Shown: positions 7,516-16,234, counted from the stretch's first letter. The stretch is DNA of 64,000 bases from Allobosea sp. OK403 (GCF_900113835.1 NZ_FOQV01000006.1:226782-290781), one strand, 5' to 3'. Notes: a model not told the origin generated them from the letters alone. Program-made: numbers and translations.

Positions 7516-8700
7516 ATGAGAGGCCCACCCGACACCAGTTTGCGCCACCAGCAGGCCACTCCGCCCGATGCTCCGGCGCCGCCGACCTCGACGGATGTCG
7601 CCATCATCGGCGGTGGCGTGATCGGCCTGATGACCGGCTGGCGCCTGCTGTGCGCTGGCCTGCGGGTCGCACTTTTCGAGCGCGGCACGATCGGCCAGGG
7701 CGCGAGCCTCGCTGCGACCGGAATGCTGGCGGCGGCCGCCGAATTCGAGCCCGGCGGCGAGGAGCATGTCGCGCTCGCGCTGGAGAGCCAGCGCCTCTGG
7801 CCCGGCTTTGCCGCCGAATTATCGGCCGATGGCGGGCTCGATATCGACTATCGCAGGGATGGCGTCCTGCTTGTCGCCACGACGCGCGACGAGGTGGCGC
7901 GGCTGCGTTTCCGCCATGAGATGCAGCGGCGGGCCGGACTCGCGACGGAGTGGCTCGACGGTGCCGCCTCCCGAAGCCTCGAGCCCGGCCTGAGGCCCTC
8001 CGTCGTGGCCGGCATCCATTGTCCCGGCGATCATCAGGTCGACCCGGTCAGGGTGATCGCGGCCCTGCGCCAAGCCTTCATCGAACGTGGCGGCATCCTG
8101 CTCGAAGGCTTGGCGGCAACGCCTTGGCTGCAAGCTGGGCGCGCCGTGGGCGTCACGACAAAGCAAGGGCCGGTGAAGGCCGGAATCGTCGTCGCTGCCG
8201 GTGGGGCCTGGACCGAGATAGCGGAGCTCTCCCTGCCATTGCGGCCACTCAAGGGGCAGTCGCTGGCGCTGGCATGCCCGCCGCGCCGGCCGATCCTTTC
8301 GCGCATGGTCTGGACCGACCAGGTCCATCTCGCCCCCAAGAGCGACGGCACGCTGATCGTCGGCGCGACCATGGAGGAGTGCGGCTTCGACGATGCCGTG
8401 ACCGCTGGCGGCGTCTACGCGCTGCTTGAAGGCGCGCGGCGCGTCCTGCCCGGCATCGAGGATCTGCCGATCGCCGCGATCTGGTCGGGCTTCCGCCCCA
8501 CCAGCGCCGACGACGCCCCGATCCTCGGTGAGACCCGGATTCCAGGCCTGCTCCTCGCCACGGGCCACCATCGCAACGGCTATCTGCTGGCCCCCGTCAC
8601 CGCGGCGGCGATCTCGCAGCTCATCACCGAGGGAGGCATCACAGGGCCGGCCGCATCCTTCGGACCGGAGCGCTTTTCAGCACAGGAGGCAGTGGCATGA
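7516..8700 (+). CDS. thiO: glycine oxidase ThiO
   Basis: FAD-dependent glycine oxidase that makes the dehydroglycine used in thiazole synthesis. The 394-residue protein has a dinucleotide-binding motif VAIIGGGVIGLMTGWRL (about residues 28-44) after a proline-rich leader, and a C-terminal FAD motif ending GLLLATGHHRNGYLLAPVTA, typical of ThiO. The start at 7516 has GGCGAGGAG seven bases upstream; a longer frame back to 7453 would run through the hairpins of the riboswitch platform. Its stop overlaps the thiS start (ATGA). The enzyme family also resembles other DAAO-type oxidases, but the context fixes the assignment. Confidence 0.93.
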   Translation: MRGPPDTSLRHQQATPPDAPAPPTSTDVAIIGGGVIGLMTGWRLLCAGLRVALFERGTIGQGASLAATGMLAAAAEFEPGGEEHVALALESQRLWPGFAAELSADGGLDIDYRRDGVLLVATTRDEVARLRFRHEMQRRAGLATEWLDGAASRSLEPGLRPSVVAGIHCPGDHQVDPVRVIAALRQAFIERGGILLEGLAATPWLQAGRAVGVTTKQGPVKAGIVVAAGGAWTEIAELSLPLRPLKGQSLALACPPRRPILSRMVWTDQVHLAPKSDGTLIVGATMEECGFDDAVTAGGVYALLEGARRVLPGIEDLPIAAIWSGFRPTSADDAPILGETRIPGLLLATGHHRNGYLLAPVTAAAISQLITEGGITGPAASFGPERFSAQEAVA

Positions 8701-8909
8701 AGCTCATCGTCAATGGACGCGATCACGATAGCGCGGCGGTGGATCTGCTGGCGCTCTGGCGGGAGCGCACGGCCGAGCTCGATCTGCCGGGCCCGCAGGG
8801 CTTCGCCATCGCGCTGAACGGGATGGTGGTGAAGCAGTCGCAATGGCAGGTCACGCGTCTGGCGTCCGGTGACCGCGTCGAAATCATTCGCGCCTTTCAA
8901 GGAGGTTGA
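8697..8909 (+). CDS. thiS: sulfur carrier protein ThiS
   Basis: A 70-residue ubiquitin-like protein ending in the essential Gly-Gly (AFQGG), which is adenylated and converted to a thiocarboxylate that donates sulfur for the thiazole ring. It contains the typical IALNG strand/turn. The ATG overlaps the thiO stop by four bases, and its 3' end carries the GGAGG ribosome site of thiG, so the three genes are translationally coupled. No thiF is seen nearby; activation must be done by an enzyme encoded elsewhere. Confidence 0.95.
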   Translation: MKLIVNGRDHDSAAVDLLALWRERTAELDLPGPQGFAIALNGMVVKQSQWQVTRLASGDRVEIIRAFQGG

Positions 8910-8910
8910 G

Positions 8911-9687
8911 ATGACCGTTGCGGAACAGCCCTTCATCCTGGCCGGAACGCAATTCAGCTCCCGCCTGCTGATCGGGACGGCCGGCTATCCCAACCAGCGC
9001 ATCATGGTGGATGCGGTCGCCGCCAGCGGCGCGGAGATCGTGACCCTGTCGCTGCGCCGGATTTCGCTGGCGGGCCATGGCTCCGATACGGCGCAGCTCT
9101 TGTCCAGCTACCGCTTCCTGCCCAACACCGCCGGCTGCGAGACGGCGCGTGACGCCGTCCTGACCGCGGAGCTCGCTCGCGAGGCGCTTGGAACCAACTG
9201 GATCAAGCTCGAAGTCATCGGCGACCGCGAGACGCTCTATCCCGATGTCGGGGAGTTGCTGGAGGCGACGCGCCAGCTGGTCGAGATGGGCTTCGTCGTG
9301 CTGCCCTATTGCAATGACGATCCGGTGGTTTGCGCGCGTCTCGCCGATCTCGGCGCAGCCGCCGTGATGCCGATGGGCTCGCTGATCGGCTCCGGCATGG
9401 GGGTCGCCAACCCTGCCAATCTCGAACTGATCTGCGCGCGCTCGGCCGTTCCCGTGATCGTCGATGCCGGGCTGGGCACGGCGTCGGACGCCGCCATCGC
9501 GATGGAATGCGGCGCGAGCGCCGTGCTGCTCAACACCGCGATCGCCAGGGCGAACGATCCGGTTCGGATGGCGCGCGCCATGCGCCACGCCGTCGCGGCC
9601 GGCTGGAATGCGCGCGGGGCAGGTCGCATTCCGCGCCGCGGCCGCGCCGAGGCGTCGAGCCCCCAGCTCGGGCTCGTCGGTTCGTGA
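8911..9687 (+). CDS. thiG: thiazole synthase ThiG
   Basis: Condenses 1-deoxyxylulose-5-phosphate, dehydroglycine and ThiS-thiocarboxylate into thiazole phosphate. The 258-residue TIM-barrel protein carries the Schiff-base lysine in NWIKLEVIGD (K99), and PYCNDDPVVCARL, PMGSLIGSG and VDAGLGTASDAA motifs. GGAGGTTGAG immediately precedes the ATG at 8911. The C-terminus (RIPRRGRAEASSPQLGLV) is the family's usual end. A thiE gene often follows in alphaproteobacteria but is absent here; the next gene is an unrelated convergent serine hydrolase. Confidence 0.95.
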   Translation: MTVAEQPFILAGTQFSSRLLIGTAGYPNQRIMVDAVAASGAEIVTLSLRRISLAGHGSDTAQLLSSYRFLPNTAGCETARDAVLTAELAREALGTNWIKLEVIGDRETLYPDVGELLEATRQLVEMGFVVLPYCNDDPVVCARLADLGAAAVMPMGSLIGSGMGVANPANLELICARSAVPVIVDAGLGTASDAAIAMECGASAVLLNTAIARANDPVRMARAMRHAVAAGWNARGAGRIPRRGRAEASSPQLGLVGS

Positions 9688-9726
9688 TCGTTCCGGCGAC
9701 GAGCCCGAGCCAAGGCGGCAAAAGTG

Positions 9727-11115
9727 CTAGGCTTTGCCGCTCTGGTAGCGCGCGAGCATCTCGGCTTTCAGCGCTGCCTCCGAGACGACATGCGAGCCGC
9801 CGAGCCAGACCGACTCGATGCGGCCTGTATCGTCGCGCACCAGCCGCGCCGTTTCGCCGGGGCTGTTGAAGGAGGAGGCTTTGATGATGCGGCCGCGATC
9901 GGGCGCTTCGATCGCGATCTCTCCGGCATCGAGGAACGGGCTGAACAGCGTCGGGTTGGCAACCAGTACCTTGTCGGCGAAGGGCACGAGGTCGCCGGGA
10001 TTCCAGATCGTCCACCAGCGGCCGGCCCATTCCTTGGTCGCGGCCGAGGGTGCGCCGAGCTCCTGGAAGCGCTTGAGAATCTGGACGATGCCGTCGAGCC
10101 AGGGATGGGCGAGGCCGTCGATGGCGTTGGTCAGCACGGAGATCGTCAGATCCTGCTCCGGCAGGACAATGGTGCGGGTGATGAAGCCCTGGAAGCCGCC
10201 GGAATGGCCGAACCAGGCCCAGTCGCCCTCGCCACCGGAGATGGTGCCGAGCCCGTAATGGCGACCGAGGCTGCTTTCCTCGTCGGTCCAGAGCCGGCGA
10301 CTCATCTCGCGGCGATTGAGGGGGGAGAGGATGCTGCGCTCGGCCTTTGGCGAGAGCTGCGCGAAATAGCGCGCGACATCGGCGGCCGTGGCGACGAAGC
10401 CGGCTGCCGAAATCATCGCCTGGCAAGGGTTGTCGCCGGGTACGACGACGCGATGTCCGAGCGGCCATTTCGGGCTGTGTCCCCGGGCCATCGGGCCGGT
10501 CCAGAGGCCGATATCGGGCCTGGTTTCGGCAAGCCCGACTGCTGCTACGACCTCCCTGGCGATCCAGTCGGCATAGGGCTCGCCCGTCACCGCCTCGATC
10601 ACCAGGCCGAGCAGGCCGAAGCCGTGATTGGAATATTTGAGGCGCTGCGAGGCGGGCAGGATGGGCGGCAATGCCAGGTCGGCGAGCAGTTCGGCTTTGT
10701 CACAATAGGGCTTGCGGTCGAAGAACTGGCCGTTGTCAGGGCCGTCGCGCGTCAGGCCGGCGCTGTTGGAGAGGAGCTGCGCCAGCGTCACCGTCGCGAC
10801 CTCGGGATGGAGGCCGGGCACGAAGCTGCCCGCCTTGTCGTCGAGGCGAAGGCGGCCGGCTTCGACCAGGCGCAGGATGCCGGCGGAGGTGAAGCTCTTC
10901 GAGTGCGAGGCGATGCGGAAGCCGTGGCGCGGCGTCAGCGCCTCGCCGGTGGCGATATCCGCCTTGCCGAAGGCGGCTTCCAGAACGATCTCCTGTCCGT
11001 TGGCTATGGCGATGGAGCAGCCCGGCTGGTCGTGATGGCGAAGCTGGAATTCGAGCCAGCTGGAGACATAGGCGAGGGCGGCAGGCAGCCACGGCGTCAT
11101 GGGGAGATCCATCAT
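9727..11115 (-). CDS. serine hydrolase, class C beta-lactamase / DD-peptidase fold
   Basis: A 462-residue member of the beta-lactamase (class C-like) family. The active-site motifs are SHSK (S70-K73), YSN (Y161-N163) and HSGG (H304) in the KTG position. An extra domain of about 120 residues follows the catalytic fold, as in many esterase EstB/Pab87-like peptidases. There is no clear signal peptide, so it may be cytoplasmic. True beta-lactamase activity is unlikely given the HSGG motif; peptidase or esterase activity is more probable. Its terminal ~65 codons recur as a decayed fragment at 6970-7190. Confidence 0.85.
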   Translation of the reverse strand: MMDLPMTPWLPAALAYVSSWLEFQLRHHDQPGCSIAIANGQEIVLEAAFGKADIATGEALTPRHGFRIASHSKSFTSAGILRLVEAGRLRLDDKAGSFVPGLHPEVATVTLAQLLSNSAGLTRDGPDNGQFFDRKPYCDKAELLADLALPPILPASQRLKYSNHGFGLLGLVIEAVTGEPYADWIAREVVAAVGLAETRPDIGLWTGPMARGHSPKWPLGHRVVVPGDNPCQAMISAAGFVATAADVARYFAQLSPKAERSILSPLNRREMSRRLWTDEESSLGRHYGLGTISGGEGDWAWFGHSGGFQGFITRTIVLPEQDLTISVLTNAIDGLAHPWLDGIVQILKRFQELGAPSAATKEWAGRWWTIWNPGDLVPFADKVLVANPTLFSPFLDAGEIAIEAPDRGRIIKASSFNSPGETARLVRDDTGRIESVWLGGSHVVSEAALKAEMLARYQSGKA

Positions 11116-11311
11116 GAGCGAAGGGAGTGCCCACTATTGCAGATCGCGCCGGCGCGTGCAGGCGCCGGGCGACGGTGGCCATGCGGGAATGGGAGGGCGG
11201 CACTCGCGATGACGAGCAGGGGAGCCGTCGATCTGCGGCTCCACAGCCTTCCGGCTTGCCCTTCCGGCCCCGCCATGGCATCCGTCCCGGCAACCGATAA
11301 GGACCGATACC

Positions 11312-11524
11312 GTGGACAAGACAGAACTCGCCAAGCTCGAAGGCTACCTGCGCCGCACCTTCGCCAACCATGCGATCAGCGTGCGGGCGCGCATGAAGAA
11401 GAACGATTCAGCCGAAGTTTATCTGGCCGAGGAGTTCATCGGCATCATCCATGTCGATGACGAGGACGGCGATCGCTCGTTCAACTTCACCATGGCAATC
11501 CTCGACGTCGATCTCGAGGACTGA
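11312..11524 (+). CDS. DUF3126 family protein
   Basis: A 70-residue acidic protein beginning MDKTELAKLEGYLRRTFAN and ending in a run of acidic residues (MAILDVDLED). It matches the small DUF3126 family, which is widespread in Hyphomicrobiales and has no assigned function. ATG follows GATACC without a strong ribosome site. The gene stands alone between two minus-strand genes. Confidence 0.85.
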   Translation: MDKTELAKLEGYLRRTFANHAISVRARMKKNDSAEVYLAEEFIGIIHVDDEDGDRSFNFTMAILDVDLED

Positions 11525-11687
11525 GCCGCCGGCCCCGAAGCGCTACTCCGGAGGCCGTCTGACGCGGTTTTCTGCGCTTCCGGTGCTCACGGACGAAAAG
11601 TCCGCTCCGCTCCGGTTCTCGAAATCCGCGCCAGCCGACTCACCGGAGCGCACCTCGAGACCGGCTTGCGGCGTGCCTAAAAAGTGC

Positions 11688-12404
11688 TCAGCGCAGCATG
11701 CCGTCGATGGTGCGGCGGACGCCGCCGATCATCAGCTCCCAATCGGCGATGATCCGGCGCGGGAAGCGGATGTTGACGTCGATGCCGCGGTGGCGAAACG
11801 TCACCCGGCAGAGCTCGTCGAGCGAGGCGCCTGCTGCGGTGTCGAGCGGGCAGCGCGCCGCGAAGCCGCGCCCGTCGGGCACGGAGACATAGAGTTCGTC
11901 GCCCTCATAGGGCGAGCCTTTGCGGAAGCCGCGCACCACGAGCCCACCGGGATTGGACCAGACTGTCGGCGTCAGGAAACGGGCATAGACGGCAAGTTGC
12001 GTCGCCGGCTCGTTGACCTTGTCGGGCGGGCTCAGCGTCACCAGCAGTCGGGTGCGGTTCTGGGCCGGGCCGAGATCGGGCCAGCCCAGCCTGAGGCGCA
12101 CCATGCCGACGAGGCGGCTCGAATCATCGGCCTCGGCGCCGGTCAGGTCCTGCGGCACCATCAGCACGCTGTCGCCGATGCGGGCGGGCTGGAGCGTCGT
12201 CCCCGTCTCGCGTCCCCTATGAGTGGCGTAGAGGCCAAGGCCGGTCGCAGCCGCGCCAAGCAGCATGATTGCGAAGGCGGCCTTCACCAGTGCGGAATCG
12301 GCGCGCGGCAGCGGCGGCGGAGGCCGCCTCAGGCGCGAGCGGACCATGGCCGCGAGATCGGCGGCCAATTGGGCGGAATGCTCTTGGGACAGGAACGCGG
12401 TCAC
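11688..12404 (-). CDS. hypothetical protein with one N-terminal membrane helix
   Basis: A 238-residue protein of unknown function. Residues 1-38 are basic and proline-rich (cytoplasmic), followed by one hydrophobic helix (SALVKAAFAIMLLGAAATGLGLYA, about 37-60, described here only by its ends), then a ~175-residue periplasmic domain rich in beta strands with two cysteines (RCPLDTA and LCRVTF) that could form a disulfide. The architecture suggests an envelope protein anchored in the inner membrane. No catalytic motif is recognised and the neighbours give no functional clue. Confidence 0.75.
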   Translation of the reverse strand: MTAFLSQEHSAQLAADLAAMVRSRLRRPPPPLPRADSALVKAAFAIMLLGAAATGLGLYATHRGRETGTTLQPARIGDSVLMVPQDLTGAEADDSSRLVGMVRLRLGWPDLGPAQNRTRLLVTLSPPDKVNEPATQLAVYARFLTPTVWSNPGGLVVRGFRKGSPYEGDELYVSVPDGRGFAARCPLDTAAGASLDELCRVTFRHRGIDVNIRFPRRIIADWELMIGGVRRTIDGMLR

Positions 12405-12642
12405 GTGCGGGGCCTTCTGAGCCTGACGCCGGAAAGCTGGGACAGGTTTCCGGACGACATCGTGCTCTCCCTGACGGGAGACGGATGGATCGATGAGGTT
12501 CAGTGAAGCAGAGGCCGCTTAAGGGAGCGTAAACCATGATCGCGCGGGCGGCGGCGCGTTGCTGGGCGCGCGAGTGACGTGGCGGCGGCCGGTTAACCAT
12601 TGCTTATGAGTTTTCTTCACAGTTCGTAAACCATGCGCCAAG

Positions 12643-13002
12643 GTGGAAGGGTCCGGTTCGGAGTGCCCGCCCTTGTCGATCGAGCCCGCTGCCTATGATG
12701 CGCTGCAGGCGCTGTTCATCGGCTTCGCCTTTGCCGGTTTGCTTGCCAGCGCGTTCGAGTTGTTCACGACGCAGCGCGCCGATTTCCGCTTGCTGCAGGC
12801 CGGTGGATTGGCGGCGGTCGCGAGCGTTCCCGTTGTCGTCTTCAGCGCACCCTTCCTGATCCTGCGCAACACCGTGCGCGGCCGACGTATCGAGGGGCGG
12901 CCCTTCATCTTCGTCATGCTGGCGAGCATGATCGCCTCGCTCTGGAGCATGGCCTCGGGACGCGTGGTGCTCGACCTGCTGCATCTTCTCGGCGGCGCTT
13001 GA
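12643..13002 (+). CDS. small membrane protein (DUF6949-like)
   Basis: About 119 residues with three hydrophobic stretches (ALFIGFAFAGLLASAFEL, AAVASVPVVVFSAPFLIL, and a C-terminal one) separated by basic loops (LRNTVRGRRIEGRP). The pattern resembles a small rhizobial membrane family, tentatively DUF6949. No ATG is available in frame: GTG at 12643 or TTG at 12673 must be the start. The downstream carbonic anhydrase-like gene begins 75 bases after the stop and may be cotranscribed. Confidence 0.6.
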   Translation: MEGSGSECPPLSIEPAAYDALQALFIGFAFAGLLASAFELFTTQRADFRLLQAGGLAAVASVPVVVFSAPFLILRNTVRGRRIEGRPFIFVMLASMIASLWSMASGRVVLDLLHLLGGA

Positions 13003-13076
13003 CGGAAGGCTGGCCGGGCCTGCAATCCTGCATGCAGATCCTGCCTGCATGGCAGGTCCTGGAAGGATATTGGCCC

Positions 13077-13607
13077 ATGGCGCTCTACTCGCTTGACGGA
13101 ACCGCCCCGGAAACCCCGCCCGAAGGTGACTGGTGGCTCGCACCCGAGGCGCATCTGATCGGCCGGGTCAGGATCGGCGCCGAGGTCGGCATCTGGTTCG
13201 GCGCGGTCTTGCGCGGCGACAATGAATGGATCGAGATCGGCGCGGGCAGCAATATCCAGGAAGGCTGCGTGCTGCACACCGATATGGGTTTTCCGCTGCG
13301 TGTTGGCGCAGGCTGCACGATTGGCCATCGCGCCATCCTGCATGGCTGCATCATCGGCGAGAACAGCCTGGTGGGCATGGGGGCGACGGTGCTGAACGGC
13401 GCCAGGATCGGCACCAACTGCCTCGTCGGCGCCAATGCGCTGGTAACGGAAGGCAAGGAGTTTCCCGACAATTCGCTGATTGTCGGCTCGCCGGCGCGGG
13501 CTGTTAGGACGCTCGATGCGGCGGCCGCTGCCGGCATCACCGCCTCGGCGCGGGGCTATGTCGCGCGCTGGAAGCAGTTCGCGGCCGGGCTGCAACGCCT
13601 CGGCTGA
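13077..13607 (+). CDS. gamma-carbonic anhydrase family protein
   Basis: A 176-residue left-handed beta-helix protein of the gamma-carbonic anhydrase/YrdA family. The zinc-ligand histidines are visible at H67 (VLHTD), H84 (GHRA) and H89 (ILHG), after hexapeptide repeats such as IGRVRIGAEVGIWFGAVLRGD. Many YrdA-type proteins bind zinc but show little or no hydratase activity, so function is left open. The start at 13077 gives the usual family length; the open frame upstream lacks conserved sequence. Confidence 0.88.
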   Translation: MALYSLDGTAPETPPEGDWWLAPEAHLIGRVRIGAEVGIWFGAVLRGDNEWIEIGAGSNIQEGCVLHTDMGFPLRVGAGCTIGHRAILHGCIIGENSLVGMGATVLNGARIGTNCLVGANALVTEGKEFPDNSLIVGSPARAVRTLDAAAAAGITASARGYVARWKQFAAGLQRLG

Positions 13608-13719
13608 GCCGGATGATCCCATCTGAGATCAGAATCCGTCTCTGATCCAAGGGTGAGGCCAGGATGCGAATAGCCGGCGCCCGGTTCTTCGCATTCTGCT
13701 CTGAGCCCGAAAAAGGATC

Positions 13720-13751
13720 GGGCCGGTTCCCCGGGGAAGAGGAACCGGCCC
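13720..13751 (-). terminator. Possible terminator for the transglutaminase-like gene
   Basis: GGGCCGGTTCC (13720-13730) and GGAACCGGCCC (13741-13751) form a perfect 11-bp stem with a 10-nt loop. On the minus strand it is followed by GATCCTTTTT, a T-run offset by five bases, about 150 bases downstream of the stop at 13900. Confidence 0.45.
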
Positions 13752-13811
13752 TATGGCGAAACCCAGTCTTGGGGGACGGGTGGGGACGTGACCGAGCCTC
13801 GCCGTCAGATG

Positions 13812-13849
13812 GGAGACCAACTGCGGTGCAAGGCCGCAAGCGAGTCTCC
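13812..13849. other. Nested hairpin of unknown role
   Basis: GGAGAC (13812-13817) pairs with GTCTCC (13844-13849), enclosing TGCGG (13822-13826) paired with CCGCA (13834-13838). It lies in the 290-bp convergent space between the carbonic anhydrase-like gene and the transglutaminase-like gene, next to the 11-bp stem at 13720-13751. No gene or known RNA family is recognised. Confidence 0.35.
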
Positions 13850-13899
13850 AAGAGGGTGTTGCAGCGCCCGCAGCAGGGCGCTCGCGTGATGAACGGGTG

Positions 13900-14532
13900 T
13901 CAGCGCACCGAGGCGACGGTCGGCGTCTGGGCGCCGCCGAGCGAGGTCCAGCCCGTCTGGTACTGGGATTCGCGCTTCACATAGACATAGCCCGTCTGGT
14001 TCCAGGGCAGGATGGCGTTGCGCTTGTTGTCGAGAATGAAGTCGCCGCGATCGGTGCGGATCATCAGCACGGCATGGCCGGCGTTCTCCTCGTCGATCAC
14101 GACCGTCATCAGCATGGCGCGGCGCGGAATGCCGGCCTCGGCCAGGCGCTTGCGCTTCAGCAGTGCATAGTCCTCGCAGTCGCCCTTGCCGTCATCGGGG
14201 ATGTCCCAGTGGTCGACGACGCCCCAATGCTCCTGATCGGTCACCGGCTCGATCTCGCGATTGATCTTGCCGTTGACCGCAACGACGGTCTTCCACAGCT
14301 TCGCCGTCATCTCGACGCGCTCGGGCTCGCTGGTGTTGACCCGGCATTCCGACGGCACGCGCTTGCAGAAGTCGGTCCAGGCATAGGGCGCACGCGCCTC
14401 GCCCGAGGCAGAAATCGGCAGGCTCGCGACCGGAATGCCGCCGGGCGACTGGGCCTTAACCTGCGTCGCGCCGGTGCCAATGACCAGAGCGACCAGCGCC
14501 GATCCGATAAAGTTGCGGTGAATTGAAAGCAT
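13900..14532 (-). CDS. bacterial transglutaminase-like cysteine peptidase (BTLCP)
   Basis: A 210-residue exported protein. The N-terminus is a signal peptide (MLSIHRNFIGSALVALVIG, cleavage near VKAQ). The catalytic triad is visible: Cys in GDCEDYALLKR, His in AGHAVLMI and Asp in FILDNKRN. BTLCP proteins are periplasmic, often linked to surface protein processing or LapG-like proteolysis. The ATG at 14532 has AAAGGGGACATC just upstream. The two other Cys (FCKRVPSEC) may form a disulfide. It stands alone, upstream of an AT-rich 284-bp spacer. Confidence 0.88.
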   Translation of the reverse strand: MLSIHRNFIGSALVALVIGTGATQVKAQSPGGIPVASLPISASGEARAPYAWTDFCKRVPSECRVNTSEPERVEMTAKLWKTVVAVNGKINREIEPVTDQEHWGVVDHWDIPDDGKGDCEDYALLKRKRLAEAGIPRRAMLMTVVIDEENAGHAVLMIRTDRGDFILDNKRNAILPWNQTGYVYVKRESQYQTGWTSLGGAQTPTVASVR

Positions 14533-14817
14533 GATGTCCCCTTTCCTTGTCCCGGGGATGACCATGCTCAGTGCGGATGGATTTCGATTGAAATGAAAAC
14601 AAGCAAATTTATGTATTTCGCCGTTCCGGGCTTGGTATGAAAGTCAGTATAAATCGACCCAAAATGGGAAGGTAAGAAATGTGAGCGCTGGCTTTAGCGC
14701 GCATTAACTATGAGATGCCCGCTAACGCATCCAGGTTTGATTAACTTTAGCGAAGTGTTTCGCGGATGCCGGTTCCGCCATGGCGCTTGCCTGCCGATCG
14801 GGAGCTGATGTCGCCGA

Positions 14818-15474
14818 TCAGCGCGCTTCAGCGCCCGGAGCGAGGCAGAGACCGGCGACGATCTCGTCGAGATGCCTGAACAGGGAGGCCGGCCGCTGCG
14901 CCTGCAGTGCGTCGGCGTTGGTGAAGCCCCAGGCGACGGCGCCGAAGGCCATGCCGGCCTCGCGGGCGGCCTCGGCATCCCTGATCTCGTCGCCGATGCA
15001 GATGCATTGCCGATGCGGGATGTGGGCCTCCTTCGCCAGCCGCCTGAACTTCGTCGCCTTGCCGAACAAACCCGCTCCGCAGGCATAATGCGTGATCAAG
15101 GCCGCGGTCTCGGGCCCCAATGTGCGCCGGATATTGCGCTCGGAGTTGGAGCTCGCGATGGCGAGCACATAGCCCTCCTGCTTCAGCCTGAGCAGCATGG
15201 CGTGAATGCCGTCGAAGAGCGGGATCTGCTCGCTGTCGCGGGCGGCAAGGCTACGGATATGGCGGGCAATGAAGGGCAGCTTCCAGCTCGCAACGCCAAG
15301 ATGGGCAATGACCTGCCGCGCGCTCTGGCCTCTCAGCGTATCGACCTCATGCGCCGCGACGCGACGAAAGCGGTAACGATCGGCGACGCCGTTCATCACC
15401 CCCACGAACCAGGGGTAGGTGTCGGCGAGGGTTCCGTCGAAGTCGAAGATGATGAGTCGATAGGCGGTGACCAA
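14818..15474 (-). CDS. HAD-family hydrolase (phosphoglycolate phosphatase-like)
   Basis: A 218-residue HAD-like phosphatase: motif I DFDGTLADT (Asp nucleophile, near residue 10), motif II in IASSNSE, the lysine GKATKF and motif IV GDEIRDAEAA. A helical cap sits between motif I and II, as in phosphoglycolate phosphatase and beta-phosphoglucomutase-like enzymes. The substrate cannot be identified from sequence. The gene is in tandem with the PilZ gene upstream but about 140 bases apart. Confidence 0.87.
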   Translation of the reverse strand: MVTAYRLIIFDFDGTLADTYPWFVGVMNGVADRYRFRRVAAHEVDTLRGQSARQVIAHLGVASWKLPFIARHIRSLAARDSEQIPLFDGIHAMLLRLKQEGYVLAIASSNSERNIRRTLGPETAALITHYACGAGLFGKATKFRRLAKEAHIPHRQCICIGDEIRDAEAAREAGMAFGAVAWGFTNADALQAQRPASLFRHLDEIVAGLCLAPGAEAR

Positions 15475-15616
15475 GGCGTCGCGGCGTCCCAGTGATACGG
15501 GTCACTGCTTTGGTCGTAGTCTGCGCGTCGCGCAAGAGCCGGCTATGCAGTTTGCCGCCGAGGCGTGGCCGTGGAACGCGCTGTTCAGGCTGCGGCCCGC
15601 ACCGGGGCGCTGTGTT

Positions 15617-16234
15617 CTAGAGCTCGAGATTCTCGTCGAGCAGGTCCGCCGAGAGCGGGAAGCGGAATTCGGCGGCAAAACCGCCGTCGAAGCGGCGCAC
15701 GATCTTGGCGGGCGTCGAACCGATCTTCACCGGCATGCCCATGGGCAGATCGAGATCGGTCGAGAAGGCCGTGCCCGACAGCGAGATGTCGATGATGCGC
15801 ACGACATGCTCGATGCCGTCCTCCATCGTCAGGATCGAGCGCGGATTGCGCGGCACGATGCGCTCGTGGCGGCGATCTTCGGGCAGGCCCAATTCGTCGC
15901 GATTGGCGAGCCAGGTGAGCTGGGCGGTGAATTTCTCGCGTTTACGGCTGGTTGCGGTGATGGTCATCGCGAAGCCCTCCATCGTGGTGCGTACGGCGAC
16001 GCCCTCGATGCGGCCGAGATGCTCCAGATAGACGATGACGCGATCACCCGGCGCCGCCTTGGCTGGCGCGGCAAGATGCAGGCCTCCGGGCGAGATGTCG
16101 ACCGACTGGCAGGGGTATTCCATGCGGTTGGGCAGCATGTAGCGACCCAGCAGAACGACCTTCATACGATAGTGCCGCCTGCGCTCGGCAGCACGGGAGA
16201 CCGTACGGGGCGTTTGCAATGCGCTCAACATCAA
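15617..16234 (-). CDS. PilZ-domain protein, two PilZ domains
   Basis: A 205-residue protein with two PilZ-like modules. The first has the c-di-GMP-binding signature ERRRHYR (near residue 17) and SVDISPGG; the second has RRHERIVPR and IIDISLSG. PilZ domains bind cyclic di-GMP and act as effectors in motility and surface attachment. Both copies keep the arginine motif and the D/NxSxxG motif, so either could bind ligand. An ATG one codon downstream (16231) is an equivalent start. No diguanylate cyclase gene is next to it. Confidence 0.87.
   Translation of the reverse strand: MMLSALQTPRTVSRAAERRRHYRMKVVLLGRYMLPNRMEYPCQSVDISPGGLHLAAPAKAAPGDRVIVYLEHLGRIEGVAVRTTMEGFAMTITATSRKREKFTAQLTWLANRDELGLPEDRRHERIVPRNPRSILTMEDGIEHVVRIIDISLSGTAFSTDLDLPMGMPVKIGSTPAKIVRRFDGGFAAEFRFPLSADLLDENLEL

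Noticed and set aside
9727..11115. True class C beta-lactamase conferring drug resistance
   Set aside because: SxxK and YSN are present but the KTG position reads HSGG and there is no signal peptide; esterase or peptidase relatives share this pattern.
11451..12506. Long open frame on the plus strand opposite the membrane-anchored hypothetical gene
   Set aside because: It lies almost entirely antisense to 11688-12404, has no conserved sequence and the low-complexity look of antisense frames in GC-rich DNA. Only its last ~30 codons (ending GDGWIDEVQ) look coding-like, which is too little to call.
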